In this document: piece by piece, positions 53,323 through 62,527 of the stretch
Layout: each line of letters begins with the position of its first letter
How positions within the stretch are numbered: position 1 is the first letter of the stretch
NCBI GenBank assembly: GCA_035439445.1
Contig: DAORKG010000013.1
Location: 22,688-86,687, forward strand
DNA: 64,000 nucleotides
Reading direction: 5' to 3'
Source of the DNA: UBA4416 sp035439445
Lineage (GTDB): Bacteria; Bacteroidota; Bacteroidia; B-17B0; Aurantibacillaceae
Translations under genes and position numbers: made by a program
The notes under the pieces: model-generated
Told to the model about the DNA's origin: nothing
Databases searched by the model: none
The model's input: the letters and a program-made list of their open reading frames with translations, nothing else

Positions 53323-54654
53323 ATGAAATACAAATCACAAAAAGTAGCTTATTGGTTTTTTGGACTATGCATGCTCCTACTAACCTTGCAAATTGTATAT
53401 GGTTTTATTATGGGCTTTGCCCGTGTTGGTTTTGATGGATTACATGATATCATACCATTTAATACTGCTAGAGCTGTACATACAAATTTATTAGTTGTTT
53501 GGCTATTAACCGGTTTTATGGGGGCGGCTTATTACATCATTCCTGAAGAAGCTCAGCAAGAACTGGTAAGTGTAAAATTAGCCTATGTTCAATTAATTTC
53601 TTTAGCCATTGTTGGAGTAGTAGCTATTGTTGGCTACCACTTTAATCATTGGGAGGGAAGAAAATTTTTAGAAATTCCCCGCGAATTAGATTTCCTGGTG
53701 GTTGTTAATGTTCTTTTATTTCTTGGATTAATATTAGCAACCTTATGGAAAGGCAAGCGGAAAACAACAACTGCAGTTGTTTTATCTATGGGATTATTAT
53801 TTGCTGCCTTATTATATTTACCCGGCATGATTTGGTTTGATAGCCAAGTGATGGATTCATTCTTTCGTTGGTGGGTAGTGCATTTATGGGTAGAAGGTGT
53901 TTGGGAGTTAATTATGGGTGGTATACTTTCTTTCTTATTAATAAAACTTACAGGTGTAGATAGAGAGGTTATTGAAAAATGGCTTTATGTAATTGTGGGC
54001 TTAACTTTCTTATCAGGCGTATTAGGTACGGGACATCACTACTATTACATCGGAGTAAATAAAATCTGGTTAGTTATTGGTGGTATTTTTTCAGCTCTAG
54101 AACCTTTAGCATTTTTAGCTATGGCTCTGTTTGCGGTAAACATGTATCGTAAGGGAGAAAAAAATCATCCAAACAAATTAGCTTTATACTGGACTATAGG
54201 TGCGTCTATTGTTTCATTTATTGGAGCCGGCTTATTAGGATTTGCTCATACATTACCGCAAACAAATATGTATACACATGGTACATTAGTAACAGCTATG
54301 CATGGACATTTAGCTTTTTGGGGTGCTTATGCAATGATTGTACTTGCTATCATAAGTTATGCATTACCCAATTTAACAGGTCGTAAACGTTATGATAGTG
54401 GTCATGGACGAATGGCTTTCTGGTTATCAAATATCGGAATGTTGGGTATGACTGTTGCCTTCGGAGTGGCAGGTGTTGCACAGGTTTACTTAGAAAGAAA
54501 AATGAAAATGGATTTTATGGATGTACAAAATGAAATCAGTATACATTTTGTTGTACTAATTTTATGTGCAACCATGTTCACAGTTGGTATTAGCTTATTT
54601 ATCTATGATTTCATAAAACATGGAAAACCAACAGATGAAGCCTTAGAAGCCTAA
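53323..54654 (+). CDS. norB: Nitric oxide reductase catalytic subunit
   Basis: 443 residues, 12 membrane segments. All NorB ligands are present: low-spin heme H53 and H329, heme b3 H327, FeB ligands H187, H238, H239 with E191, and second-shell E195 and E260. It reduces two NO to N2O using electrons from NorC. It serves as the internal reference for the divergent NorB-like gene at 61.2 kb. A terminator follows at 54,673. Confidence 0.96.
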   Translation: MKYKSQKVAYWFFGLCMLLLTLQIVYGFIMGFARVGFDGLHDIIPFNTARAVHTNLLVVWLLTGFMGAAYYIIPEEAQQELVSVKLAYVQLISLAIVGVVAIVGYHFNHWEGRKFLEIPRELDFLVVVNVLLFLGLILATLWKGKRKTTTAVVLSMGLLFAALLYLPGMIWFDSQVMDSFFRWWVVHLWVEGVWELIMGGILSFLLIKLTGVDREVIEKWLYVIVGLTFLSGVLGTGHHYYYIGVNKIWLVIGGIFSALEPLAFLAMALFAVNMYRKGEKNHPNKLALYWTIGASIVSFIGAGLLGFAHTLPQTNMYTHGTLVTAMHGHLAFWGAYAMIVLAIISYALPNLTGRKRYDSGHGRMAFWLSNIGMLGMTVAFGVAGVAQVYLERKMKMDFMDVQNEISIHFVVLILCATMFTVGISLFIYDFIKHGKPTDEALEA

Positions 54655-54672
54655 AAAATATTTCTATATCAT

Positions 54673-54730
54673 AAAAGCCAGAGTTCATTACATCAATTTG
54701 TCTGAGACAATATTAATAACTCTGGCTTTT
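54673..54730 (+). terminator. Terminator between norB and norQ with nested palindrome
   Basis: The arms AAAAGCCAGAGTT (54,673-54,685) and AACTCTGGCTTTT (54,718-54,730) pair over 13 bp and are followed by more T. The loop holds the 13-base palindrome TTGTCTGAGACAA (54,698-54,710). It would limit read-through into norQD and may set lower expression of the assembly genes. Confidence 0.8.
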
Positions 54731-54745
54731 TTTACTACCATCATT

Positions 54746-55525
54746 ATGTTACAAACTACTCCCTATTATAAAGCAATTGGTAAAGAAGAAGAAGTATTTA
54801 CCAATGCATATAAAAATAAAATCCCGTTTCTTTTAAAGGGACCTACCGGAACCGGAAAGTCACGTTTTATTGAATACATGGCACATTTATTAGGTAAAAA
54901 AATTATTACTATTAGTTGTCATGAAGAAACTTCATCAACCGACTTAATTGGTAGATTTATAATAAAAGGCGCTGAAACAGTATGGATAGACGGGCCTTTA
55001 ACTACTGCTGTAAAAGAAGGTGCAATTATATATTTAGATGAAATAGCCGAAGCAAGACCCGATGTGATAGTTGCAATACATTCTTTAACGGATCATAGAA
55101 GAGAACTATTTATTGATAAACTTGGAATTACTGTTAAAGCTCATGAAGATTTTATGTTAGTAGCATCTTTCAATCCTGGTTATCAAAGAGGATTCAAAGA
55201 ATTAAAGCCATCAACCAGACAGCGATTTGTTGCCATGTCGTTTAATTATCCGGAACCTAAAATTGAATCTGAAATTGTTACCAGTGAAACCAAAATTGAT
55301 CCGGATATAGCAAAACAATTAGTCGCAATAGGAAACAAAATAAGGAATTTAACTGAGTTAGGTTTAACCGAAACGGTATCCACTCGTTTATTAGTAGATG
55401 CTGCCAGATTAATTCATAGTGGGTTACCGAAACGCCTTTCTGTGCATGTTGCTGTAGCAGAACCTCTCACAGATGAACCACAAACATTAGAGGCATTAAA
55501 AGACTTATGCAATCTTATGATTTAA
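54746..55525 (+). CDS. norQ: MoxR-type AAA ATPase for NOR maturation
   Basis: 259 residues from the ATG at 54,746; a TTG start inside the terminator loop is unlikely. Walker A GPTGTGKS (32-39) and Walker B AIIYLDEIAEARPD near 90. Members NorQ/CbbQ work with a VWA partner to insert the non-heme iron into NorB. It is followed by norD after 21 bp. Confidence 0.92.
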   Translation: MLQTTPYYKAIGKEEEVFTNAYKNKIPFLLKGPTGTGKSRFIEYMAHLLGKKIITISCHEETSSTDLIGRFIIKGAETVWIDGPLTTAVKEGAIIYLDEIAEARPDVIVAIHSLTDHRRELFIDKLGITVKAHEDFMLVASFNPGYQRGFKELKPSTRQRFVAMSFNYPEPKIESEIVTSETKIDPDIAKQLVAIGNKIRNLTELGLTETVSTRLLVDAARLIHSGLPKRLSVHVAVAEPLTDEPQTLEALKDLCNLMI

Positions 55526-55546
55526 GAACAATCATAAAGTAAAATT

Positions 55547-57316
55547 ATGGGGCTCGAGTTAGATGAATATATTTATGGGAAATTTGTAAAGTACTTTAAA
55601 AATAATAGAAAAGTAGATTCTATTATTTTAAGTAGAACAATACATCTTAATGACATAAAGCCTCAGTTAACAATTATTGCGAGAGCTGTTACCGGAAAAG
55701 CAATTGAAATTTTTCCTGCAGAAAGAGAAGGTGGATATAAAGACAATAATTTTTTCCTTCCAGTATCTTTTTCAGAATTAAACACTAAAGATAACAATAA
55801 AGCATTCTATTATTATCGTATTTTGTATTTAAGTGTTCAGCAACGTTTAAATATAAATGGAGAACTTTCTAAAAACTATACGTTAAGCGAATCGCAACAA
55901 TTTGCTTATGAACGTTCTGAAGTAATTTTAAAAGAGTTATTTAGAGAATATCCTATAACCGAAGAAATTCATATAATCCTTAGAAACCATTTTTTAATAA
56001 AAGGTAATCAAAAAGGAGCACCTGACTTCTCATGGCTGTATGGTAAATTCATGAAAAATGATGCAGAAACTAATAAACAGGAACTGCAAAATTTTTCTGA
56101 TAAAACAAAAGGAGTTACCGAGAAACAACCAACTACTGTCTTAAAAGCAAACGCAGTTGAAGAAATAAAAACGATTGAAGTAGATAAAAAACAACAAGAA
56201 GATTATGTTATGACACATAATTTTGAAAAAGTTGAAACAGCTGATGAATTTAATGGCAACTGGAGAGATTTTGATGGAGAGGACGAGCTACAAGACCATC
56301 AGGATGCGTTAGAAGAGTTAAGTATGAAATATACTGTGAGAGTCGACGATACAGCTCACTCAGTGTATCAGGCTGATTTTGTTGAAAACACAACAATTTC
56401 AGAAAGTGCTGAAGTAGATGAACAAGGTTTTCATTTAAAATATAATGAATGGGATTTTAGCAAAACAAGTTACAAAACAAATTTTTGCAAATTATATCCA
56501 AGAAATCAATTAAAAACAGATAGTAATTACTATAAAAAAACGATTTCTAAAAATGCTACCACGTTAACCGGTTTGCGGAAAATGCTAACTAACGTAAATA
56601 ATAAATTGCAACAACAAAAACGACAAACACAAGGCAACGAATTTGATATAGATGCCATTACTGACTTATTTGTTGATGTTCATTCAAAACGCACCCCATC
56701 GGAAAACATCTATATATCGAATAGAAAAAAAGAAAAAGATTTATCTATATTATTACTATTAGATATAAGTTTATCAAGTGATGGCTATGCAGCTAATAAT
56801 CGTGTGATAGATGTTGAGAAAGAAGTATCAATATTGTTTGGTGAAATTTTAAATGAGTTTAATATAGATTTTTGCATTGATTCATTTTACTCAAAAACCA
56901 GAAATTACTCAACTTATTTAACCATTAAAGATTTTAATGAACGATGGGATATTGCAAAACATAAAATCGGAGCAGTAGAGCCTCAGGGATATACACGAAT
57001 AGGCACTGCATTAAGGCATGCCGGAGCCAGATTAGATACCCGGTCTACAAAAAACAAATGGGTGATTTTAATATCTGATGGAAAACCAAATGACTACGAT
57101 AAATACGAGGGGAAATATGGTATTCTTGATGTGAAACAAGCATTACTAGAATTAAATCAGCGCTCCATAAACTCATATGCATTGGCAATAGAAGCACAAG
57201 CAAAATATTATTTACCACAAATGTTTGGTCAAAATCATTATCAAATACTTACTACCCCAATAGAACTATTACAATCATTAGTTAAACTATATGAAAAAAT
57301 AAAACATCAACAATAA
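55547..57316 (+). CDS. norD: VWA-domain NOR maturation protein
   Basis: 589 residues. A variable N-terminal part (1-360) precedes the VWA domain, whose MIDAS motif DISLSSDG starts near 406. The TRIGTALRHAGARL and ISDGKPNDYDKYEGKYG segments match NorD/CbbO. It partners NorQ in activating NorB. Its stop shares a base with the start of the following gene, so translation is coupled. Confidence 0.92.
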   Translation: MGLELDEYIYGKFVKYFKNNRKVDSIILSRTIHLNDIKPQLTIIARAVTGKAIEIFPAEREGGYKDNNFFLPVSFSELNTKDNNKAFYYYRILYLSVQQRLNINGELSKNYTLSESQQFAYERSEVILKELFREYPITEEIHIILRNHFLIKGNQKGAPDFSWLYGKFMKNDAETNKQELQNFSDKTKGVTEKQPTTVLKANAVEEIKTIEVDKKQQEDYVMTHNFEKVETADEFNGNWRDFDGEDELQDHQDALEELSMKYTVRVDDTAHSVYQADFVENTTISESAEVDEQGFHLKYNEWDFSKTSYKTNFCKLYPRNQLKTDSNYYKKTISKNATTLTGLRKMLTNVNNKLQQQKRQTQGNEFDIDAITDLFVDVHSKRTPSENIYISNRKKEKDLSILLLLDISLSSDGYAANNRVIDVEKEVSILFGEILNEFNIDFCIDSFYSKTRNYSTYLTIKDFNERWDIAKHKIGAVEPQGYTRIGTALRHAGARLDTRSTKNKWVILISDGKPNDYDKYEGKYGILDVKQALLELNQRSINSYALAIEAQAKYYLPQMFGQNHYQILTTPIELLQSLVKLYEKIKHQQ

Positions 57317-58281
57317 TGAATCAAGAAATAATAAATAACAATTTACCTGATGGTCATCCTGTGAATACGTACTTTCAGGAAAATGATTTAATCCATAAAT
57401 TATTAAAAGAACTAAGAGAAACAAACATTGAAACAGAGTTTCAAAAATTTTATAATATATTCAATCATCTTCAAACTATTGAAAAGCGTTTTACGAGGAA
57501 AGAAAATCAATTATTTCCATTTTTAGAAAAAAAAGGATGGCATGGCCCATCCAAGGGAATGTGGTCGTTTCATGACACATTGCGAGAAGAAATGAGAATC
57601 ATTAGAAAAAATATTGATACTAAAGATTTCGAAACTGTAAATCGAGATTTAAAATATTTAATTGATGGAATTTACAACTTAATTAAAGTTGAAGAAACAG
57701 TTTTATTTCCAAACTCATTAAATCTTTTATCAGATGAAGATTGGATAATTATGAGAAAAGGAGAAGAAGAAATAGGATGGATGCTAGATATTAATCCTCC
57801 ACCCTATCCTGAAAAAGAATATATACATCCAAGTGAAGATCATACAAAAAGAGATTTGTCATTTTCAATTGAAAACAAGGAGCATTATGACGAGGGATAT
57901 CTTTCTATTGAACAAGTGAATCTGATGTTTAAAACATTACCTATAGATTTAACGTATGTGGATGAAAATGATAAAGTTATTTTTTACAATAGAGGAGAAG
58001 AAAGAGTGTTTCCAAGAAGTGCTGGCATCATTGGACGGGAGGTAAAGTTTTGCCATCCTCCAAAAAGTGTAGGAACAGTTTTAGAAATTCTGGAAAAGTT
58101 TAAAAAAGGAGAACAAGACGAAGCCTCATTCTGGATAAACTACAAAAACAGCTTAATCTACATACGGTATTTTGCCGTAAGAGATGGTGATAAAAAATAT
58201 AAAGGAGTAATTGAAATGTCGCAAGATATTACTCATATAAAGACTATAGAAGGAGAAAAAAGATTATTAGATTGGAAATAA
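57316..58281 (+). CDS. DUF438/hemerythrin-like protein with PAS domain
   Basis: 321 residues. The N-terminal half is DUF438 with a hemerythrin-like helical bundle (about 20-150); iron-type His/Glu residues appear in GHPVNTYFQEN, RKENQLFPFLEK and EETVLFP. A PAS domain follows (about 205-315; VDENDKVIFYNRG, SVGTVLEIL), possibly binding heme. It probably senses or stores NO or oxygen, or repairs Fe-S damage. It is coupled to norD. Confidence 0.8.
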   Translation: MNQEIINNNLPDGHPVNTYFQENDLIHKLLKELRETNIETEFQKFYNIFNHLQTIEKRFTRKENQLFPFLEKKGWHGPSKGMWSFHDTLREEMRIIRKNIDTKDFETVNRDLKYLIDGIYNLIKVEETVLFPNSLNLLSDEDWIIMRKGEEEIGWMLDINPPPYPEKEYIHPSEDHTKRDLSFSIENKEHYDEGYLSIEQVNLMFKTLPIDLTYVDENDKVIFYNRGEERVFPRSAGIIGREVKFCHPPKSVGTVLEILEKFKKGEQDEASFWINYKNSLIYIRYFAVRDGDKKYKGVIEMSQDITHIKTIEGEKRLLDWK

Positions 58282-58298
58282 CAAAAAACTTAAAAACT

Positions 58299-59021
58299 AT
58301 GAAACAATTAAGTAAATATTTGCCAAACGACTCATCAAAAATAATAAAACTATGCTTGTTTGTTTTTTCTTTATTTTTTCTTGAGTCCAATACAACCAAA
58401 AAAAGTGATTTTCCTGTGATTACAACACCTGAAGAAGCGTTTAATGAATTAATATATGGAAACAACCGATTTTTGGATAATGAAATGATTTATAACGATT
58501 ATTCTCAACAAATTCAAAAGACAAAACATGGCCAACATCCACATAGTTTTATACTAGGGTGTATTGATTCAAGGGTTCCTCCAGAAATTATTTTTGATCA
58601 AGGAATTGGAAATATTTTTGTGGCTCGTGTTGCAGGAAATGTAGAAGATGATAATGTGCTAGGAAGTTTAGAATATGCTGTAAAAGTAAAACACACTAAA
58701 TTAATTGTTGTGCTTGGGCACAGTCATTGTGGTGCAGTACAGGGAACCATCGATCATGTTGAATTAGAACACCTAACTCAATTAACGGAACAAATTAAAC
58801 CTGCATACAATAATCATCACGCAACATATCCTATTCCGGAAATTACAGCGGAAGAAACTTCGAAATTAAATATTGAGTTAACGATGAAAGAGATATATCA
58901 AACAAGTAAAACAATAAAAGAATTAGTAGACGAAGGAAAGGTGCATATTGTTGGCGGATATTATAACATTGAAAGTGGAGAAGTGTCATTCCTTCATTTT
59001 AAAATAAATGGAAAAAATTAA
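58299..59021 (+). CDS. Beta-class carbonic anhydrase with N-terminal hydrophobic segment
   Basis: 240 residues from the ATG at 58,299. A hydrophobic segment (17-29) predicts export or membrane anchoring. Zinc ligands C88, H141, C144 and the dyad D90/R92 are intact (CIDSRVP, GHSHCG). It differs strongly from the cytoplasmic enzyme at 8.2 kb. Its presence inside the nor operon suggests a role at the membrane during denitrification, perhaps in pH balance, since NO and nitrite reduction consume protons. It overlaps the next gene by 14 bp. Confidence 0.9.
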   Translation: MKQLSKYLPNDSSKIIKLCLFVFSLFFLESNTTKKSDFPVITTPEEAFNELIYGNNRFLDNEMIYNDYSQQIQKTKHGQHPHSFILGCIDSRVPPEIIFDQGIGNIFVARVAGNVEDDNVLGSLEYAVKVKHTKLIVVLGHSHCGAVQGTIDHVELEHLTQLTEQIKPAYNNHHATYPIPEITAEETSKLNIELTMKEIYQTSKTIKELVDEGKVHIVGGYYNIESGEVSFLHFKINGKN

Positions 59022-59586
59022 TATAAAGAACAATATCTATTACCCCCCAGGTGGAATATTGCTCTGGATTATTATCTTCCTGGAGCTTTTGACATTTGGA
59101 ATGGCAATAATTGCCTTTTTAATTTCATCTAAAAGTGAATTCAGTCTTTTTCATGAATCAAGACTACAATTAAATATTACTCTTGGTTCTTGCAACACTA
59201 TTATATTAATCAGCAGCGGCTATTATATGGCAAAGGCGGTAAATTATTTTAAAGAAAATGATTCCAAGCGTTTCTCGTCATCATTACATTTAACAATGCT
59301 TATTGGAAGTTTATTTATAGTATTAAAAAGCATTGAATACTATTACAAGATTAAAAATAATCTGTTAATTGATACTAATACCTTTTTTACATTTTACTGG
59401 TTGCTCACGATATTTCATTTAATACACGTTATTGTAGGAATGATAATTTTGATAGTTATACGATACAAAACTAAACAGCAGCCAAATATTATTACAATAG
59501 ATGATGTAGAAGCAGCAGGAGCATTTTGGCATATGTGCGATTTAATCTGGCTTTTGATATTTCCATTACTATATCTATACAATTAA
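59008..59586 (+). CDS. norE: Cytochrome c oxidase subunit III-like protein, NorE-type
   Basis: 192 residues, five membrane segments. The block IDDVEAAGAFWHMCDLIWLLIFPLLYL at the end is the subunit III signature. NorE supports NOR activity and is not a catalytic part of the oxidase here, since no oxidase subunit II is near. It overlaps the carbonic anhydrase gene by 14 bp and is one base from the NorF-like gene. Confidence 0.85.
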   Translation: MEKINIKNNIYYPPGGILLWIIIFLELLTFGMAIIAFLISSKSEFSLFHESRLQLNITLGSCNTIILISSGYYMAKAVNYFKENDSKRFSSSLHLTMLIGSLFIVLKSIEYYYKIKNNLLIDTNTFFTFYWLLTIFHLIHVIVGMIILIVIRYKTKQQPNIITIDDVEAAGAFWHMCDLIWLLIFPLLYLYN

Positions 59587-59587
59587 A

Positions 59588-59827
59588 ATGAGAAAAGAAT
59601 TAAATATTGTTTTAGGTTTCTTATTATTACTAACTTTAATTACCATCATTATATATAATAGTGAAATAACAATAACATTTAAAAATGGCATGATATTTAT
59701 CTTATCATACCTGAAAATATTATTAATTGCATTCTACTTTATGGATTTAAAGAATGCTCATTTATTCTGGAAAGTAAGTTTTATTGGGCTAATTAGTATT
59801 ATCATATTAGCAATTACTTTTTTGTAA
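59588..59827 (+). CDS. norF: Cytochrome c oxidase subunit IV-like protein, NorF-type
   Basis: 79 residues, three membrane segments; the AFYFMDLKNAHLFWK motif matches the prokaryotic COX4/NorF group. It is the last gene of the long nor transcript and converges on a minus-strand operon with no gap. Confidence 0.8.
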   Translation: MRKELNIVLGFLLLLTLITIIIYNSEITITFKNGMIFILSYLKILLIAFYFMDLKNAHLFWKVSFIGLISIIILAITFL

Positions 59828-60007
59828 TTAACTCCAGAAAATAATAGCCCCTATTAGTAAAAAAATGCCTATAAAATAAGCTATTCCGATAGCCCAAAAA
59901 CCTACTTTATAGTGTATTTTATCCTGCAATCCAATGCCATTAATATAAAAACCAATTGAAAGGCACGACAATATCCATGCAACTGCTATTATAATATATG
60001 TATTCAT
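59828..60007 (-). CDS. 59-residue two-span membrane protein
   Basis: A short frame from ATG 60,007 to TAA 59,828 with two hydrophobic segments (about 2-24 and 35-58). Its start overlaps the proline dehydrogenase stop by 4 bp (ATGA), a strong sign of coupled translation. It is not a recognised family and is below usual length cut-offs for gene calling. It ends the minus-strand operon and touches the stop of norF. Confidence 0.7.
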   Translation of the reverse strand: MNTYIIIAVAWILSCLSIGFYINGIGLQDKIHYKVGFWAIGIAYFIGIFLLIGAIIFWS

Positions 60008-61185
60008 GTTCGTACTTTTCTATTATCAATTTCAGTTTTCAATCTATGAAGCTCATCATTGATTTGTCCATAAATTGAAGTATTTTCTTCAGACCTTCTA
60101 ATTAGATAAGGAATAGCTTTTTTAACTTCTCCATATGGTAAATATTTAGAAACACAATAACCACTTGCAGCCAAATTAAATGTAATTCCATCGCACATCC
60201 CGTACAATTGCGAAAATTTAACCTTACCCTGAATGTCTGTAATGTTATATTTTTCGATACAATCAATTGCCAATTGTGTGCTTATATAATTATGAGAAGC
60301 AATACAAGTAACCACATAATGATGATTACTTAAACATATATCAACTGCTTTATTAAAAGATTTATCAGTATCTACCTTGGTATCGAACACCGGAGATTCT
60401 CTATGTTCTTTTAATGCCGCTTCTCTTTCTTTTTCAACATAAGCACCTCTCACAAGCTTTATGCCGGGGATATAGTTTTTCTGTTTAGCTGAAGTAATTA
60501 AATTTTCTAAATACAACAATCTATCCTTTAAATACATTTGCAAAGTATTAAAAACAAATACAGATTCTTTATTATACTTTTCCATCATGCTTTCTACTAT
60601 TGTATCAATAATATCTTGCATACATCTATCCTCAGCATCAATATAAACTATCACTTTTTTCTCCTTAGCTGTAGAACAAATCAAATCAACTCTTTTGAGC
60701 AACTTATTAAATCTTGTCTTCAGAAATTCTTCTTCAGGGAATTTTCTTGCATTACATTTCGTTAAAAAATCCGGGTCTTCTAATCCTGTTATTTTTACAC
60801 TTATAAAATTTCCTGCGCTCTCCTCTCCAACTCTAATAACATTACTAACTATTGTTTTTGTATTATATTCAAAAGCTTCTTCTGTTTTTTCTCCCTCCGA
60901 AACATAATCCAATACTGATTTTACTTTGTAGCTTTCAAGACTTTTAATCAAACTAAAGGCCTCGTCAATAGTTTCTCCGGCACAAAACAATTTGAATATT
61001 GTTTTTTTAATAAAAAATTTAAATGGCAAATTATATTTTACTATACCATTAGCGCAAGCTTTAAGTAGCTTTAATAAATTTGGCTTTTGAAGTACTTTAA
61101 AAATCACGTAAGTCATTTTTAAATCACCGTCACTTTTATACTTAAATGCTGTTTTTAAATCATTTAAATTAACTGTATTACTCAT
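60004..61185 (-). CDS. Proline dehydrogenase family protein
   Basis: 393 residues with the PRODH barrel. FAD and substrate residues appear in the expected order: VIYIDAEDRCMQD, GIKLVRGAYVEKERE, VTCIASHN, and YLIRRSEEN near the C-terminus. It oxidises proline to pyrroline-5-carboxylate and passes electrons to quinone. It lies 10 bp after the NorB-like gene, which is unusual company. Confidence 0.92.
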   Translation of the reverse strand: MSNTVNLNDLKTAFKYKSDGDLKMTYVIFKVLQKPNLLKLLKACANGIVKYNLPFKFFIKKTIFKLFCAGETIDEAFSLIKSLESYKVKSVLDYVSEGEKTEEAFEYNTKTIVSNVIRVGEESAGNFISVKITGLEDPDFLTKCNARKFPEEEFLKTRFNKLLKRVDLICSTAKEKKVIVYIDAEDRCMQDIIDTIVESMMEKYNKESVFVFNTLQMYLKDRLLYLENLITSAKQKNYIPGIKLVRGAYVEKEREAALKEHRESPVFDTKVDTDKSFNKAVDICLSNHHYVVTCIASHNYISTQLAIDCIEKYNITDIQGKVKFSQLYGMCDGITFNLAASGYCVSKYLPYGEVKKAIPYLIRRSEENTSIYGQINDELHRLKTEIDNRKVRT

Positions 61186-61195
61186 GATCCTCTTT

Positions 61196-62527
61196 TTAAT
61201 AATTTATAATGCTTTTAGAAGCACTTCTTAATAATTTGATGGCTAATACTGAAAATGCAATAAATAAGCCTACCCCTGAAATAACAAATATTGTAAAATA
61301 TGGATATAACGTTTCCATCATTTTTGAATACACAATCTGGTGTTCATTTAATTGCCAAATACCTTTTTTAATTCCTGCAATATTTAATGACAGCCAGAAA
61401 AACAATAAACTAATTTGTAAAATCCAGAATACAATATTTAATTTTTTTGATGGTTGTGTTTTATGATGTGTATTAGGTTTTAAAAACTCGAAACATGCAG
61501 CAAACAAAATCATACTGTTTATACCAATTGTTGTCCCCATAGCATGAGCTACAGTAACATGAGTGCCATGAGTGTAAATATTAATTGCAGGAATCGACAT
61601 TAAAATGGCTTGTCCCATATTAATAAATACCCAAATATCAGATGCCATCAAAAATTTATAAGGAAAATAATGATAATGTTTTTGAATGGTACTCACACTG
61701 CCTTTCCAGGTATATATAATTTTAGCAAAAAATACCCACTCAGTCATGCTTACCAAGTAACCTATATAACGTATATATTTTTCGGTTGGTAAAGTATAAA
61801 TATGATGTCCCCAATTAAACATCAGGTTAAATAAGCCTAAAAAATACATAGCAAACGCCAAATTATTTTTTCCGACTTTTTTTGAACCTGAAATTTTATC
61901 CATTAAATAAAATGCAGTTCCATACAACATTTGATTCCAGGCACCAACTAATGACCCATTCACTTTCCATTGAATCGTCATATCTGTTATAAAATGCTCT
62001 CTAAAAAATGGGAAAAGCCACAAATAATTTTCAGTAAATGTGAAAAAGAAAAATATTAATCCTGTTAACCACATCCAAACATATACAGGCCATTTTCTGA
62101 CTTTAATAACTTGAGTATAAAGATTTACTAAAAATAAAATCCATGCTAATGCTATTGGCAACGCCCAGATTGGATTAAATTCCCAATACTCTCTTCCTCC
62201 AAACTGATGAGTGAAATAAGAAATAAAGATTCCTATAATAGCAACTATCCAAAGTATCCATTGAACTATAGCAAGTTTATTACTGGCAATTTGTTTTGTA
62301 ACACCTCTTAATCCATTGTAAACACAACCGGTAGCACCCAATATAATCCAGAACATAGCAGAAGAAACGTGAAGGGGGCGTAACGAAGTAAATCCTAATT
62401 CATTTTTCAAAAACTCAGGGTAGAGATAAATCAATGATGCTAGGAGACCAAAACTCAATCCCAATAGTAACATTATAACTGCTGTAATTAAAAAAAGATT
62501 TCCAATATTGATTTTACTTAGCCTCAT
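61196..62527 (-). CDS. Divergent NorB-like heme-copper oxidase with altered ligands
   Basis: 443 residues, about 12 membrane segments, collinear with NorB at 53.3 kb. Kept: H53 (low-spin heme), H241/H242 (FeB), H328 (heme b3), E263. Changed: N190 where NorB has FeB ligand H187, V194 where it has FeB ligand E191, N198 for E195, and M330 where it has the low-spin heme ligand H329. Such changes argue against plain NO reductase. Alternative NOR families and NO dismutase (NOD) deviate at this helix, as I recall for NOD with an Asn replacing an FeB His. The partner NorC-like gene overlaps by 14 bp. Confidence 0.8.
   Translation of the reverse strand: MRLSKINIGNLFLITAVIMLLLGLSFGLLASLIYLYPEFLKNELGFTSLRPLHVSSAMFWIILGATGCVYNGLRGVTKQIASNKLAIVQWILWIVAIIGIFISYFTHQFGGREYWEFNPIWALPIALAWILFLVNLYTQVIKVRKWPVYVWMWLTGLIFFFFTFTENYLWLFPFFREHFITDMTIQWKVNGSLVGAWNQMLYGTAFYLMDKISGSKKVGKNNLAFAMYFLGLFNLMFNWGHHIYTLPTEKYIRYIGYLVSMTEWVFFAKIIYTWKGSVSTIQKHYHYFPYKFLMASDIWVFINMGQAILMSIPAINIYTHGTHVTVAHAMGTTIGINSMILFAACFEFLKPNTHHKTQPSKKLNIVFWILQISLLFFWLSLNIAGIKKGIWQLNEHQIVYSKMMETLYPYFTIFVISGVGLFIAFSVLAIKLLRSASKSIINY

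Noticed and set aside
48199..59827. Nitrous oxide reductase gene set (nosZDFYL)
   Set aside because: No CuA/CuZ protein or NosD-type repeat protein is encoded in the window; the copper receptor alone is not evidence for nosZ here.
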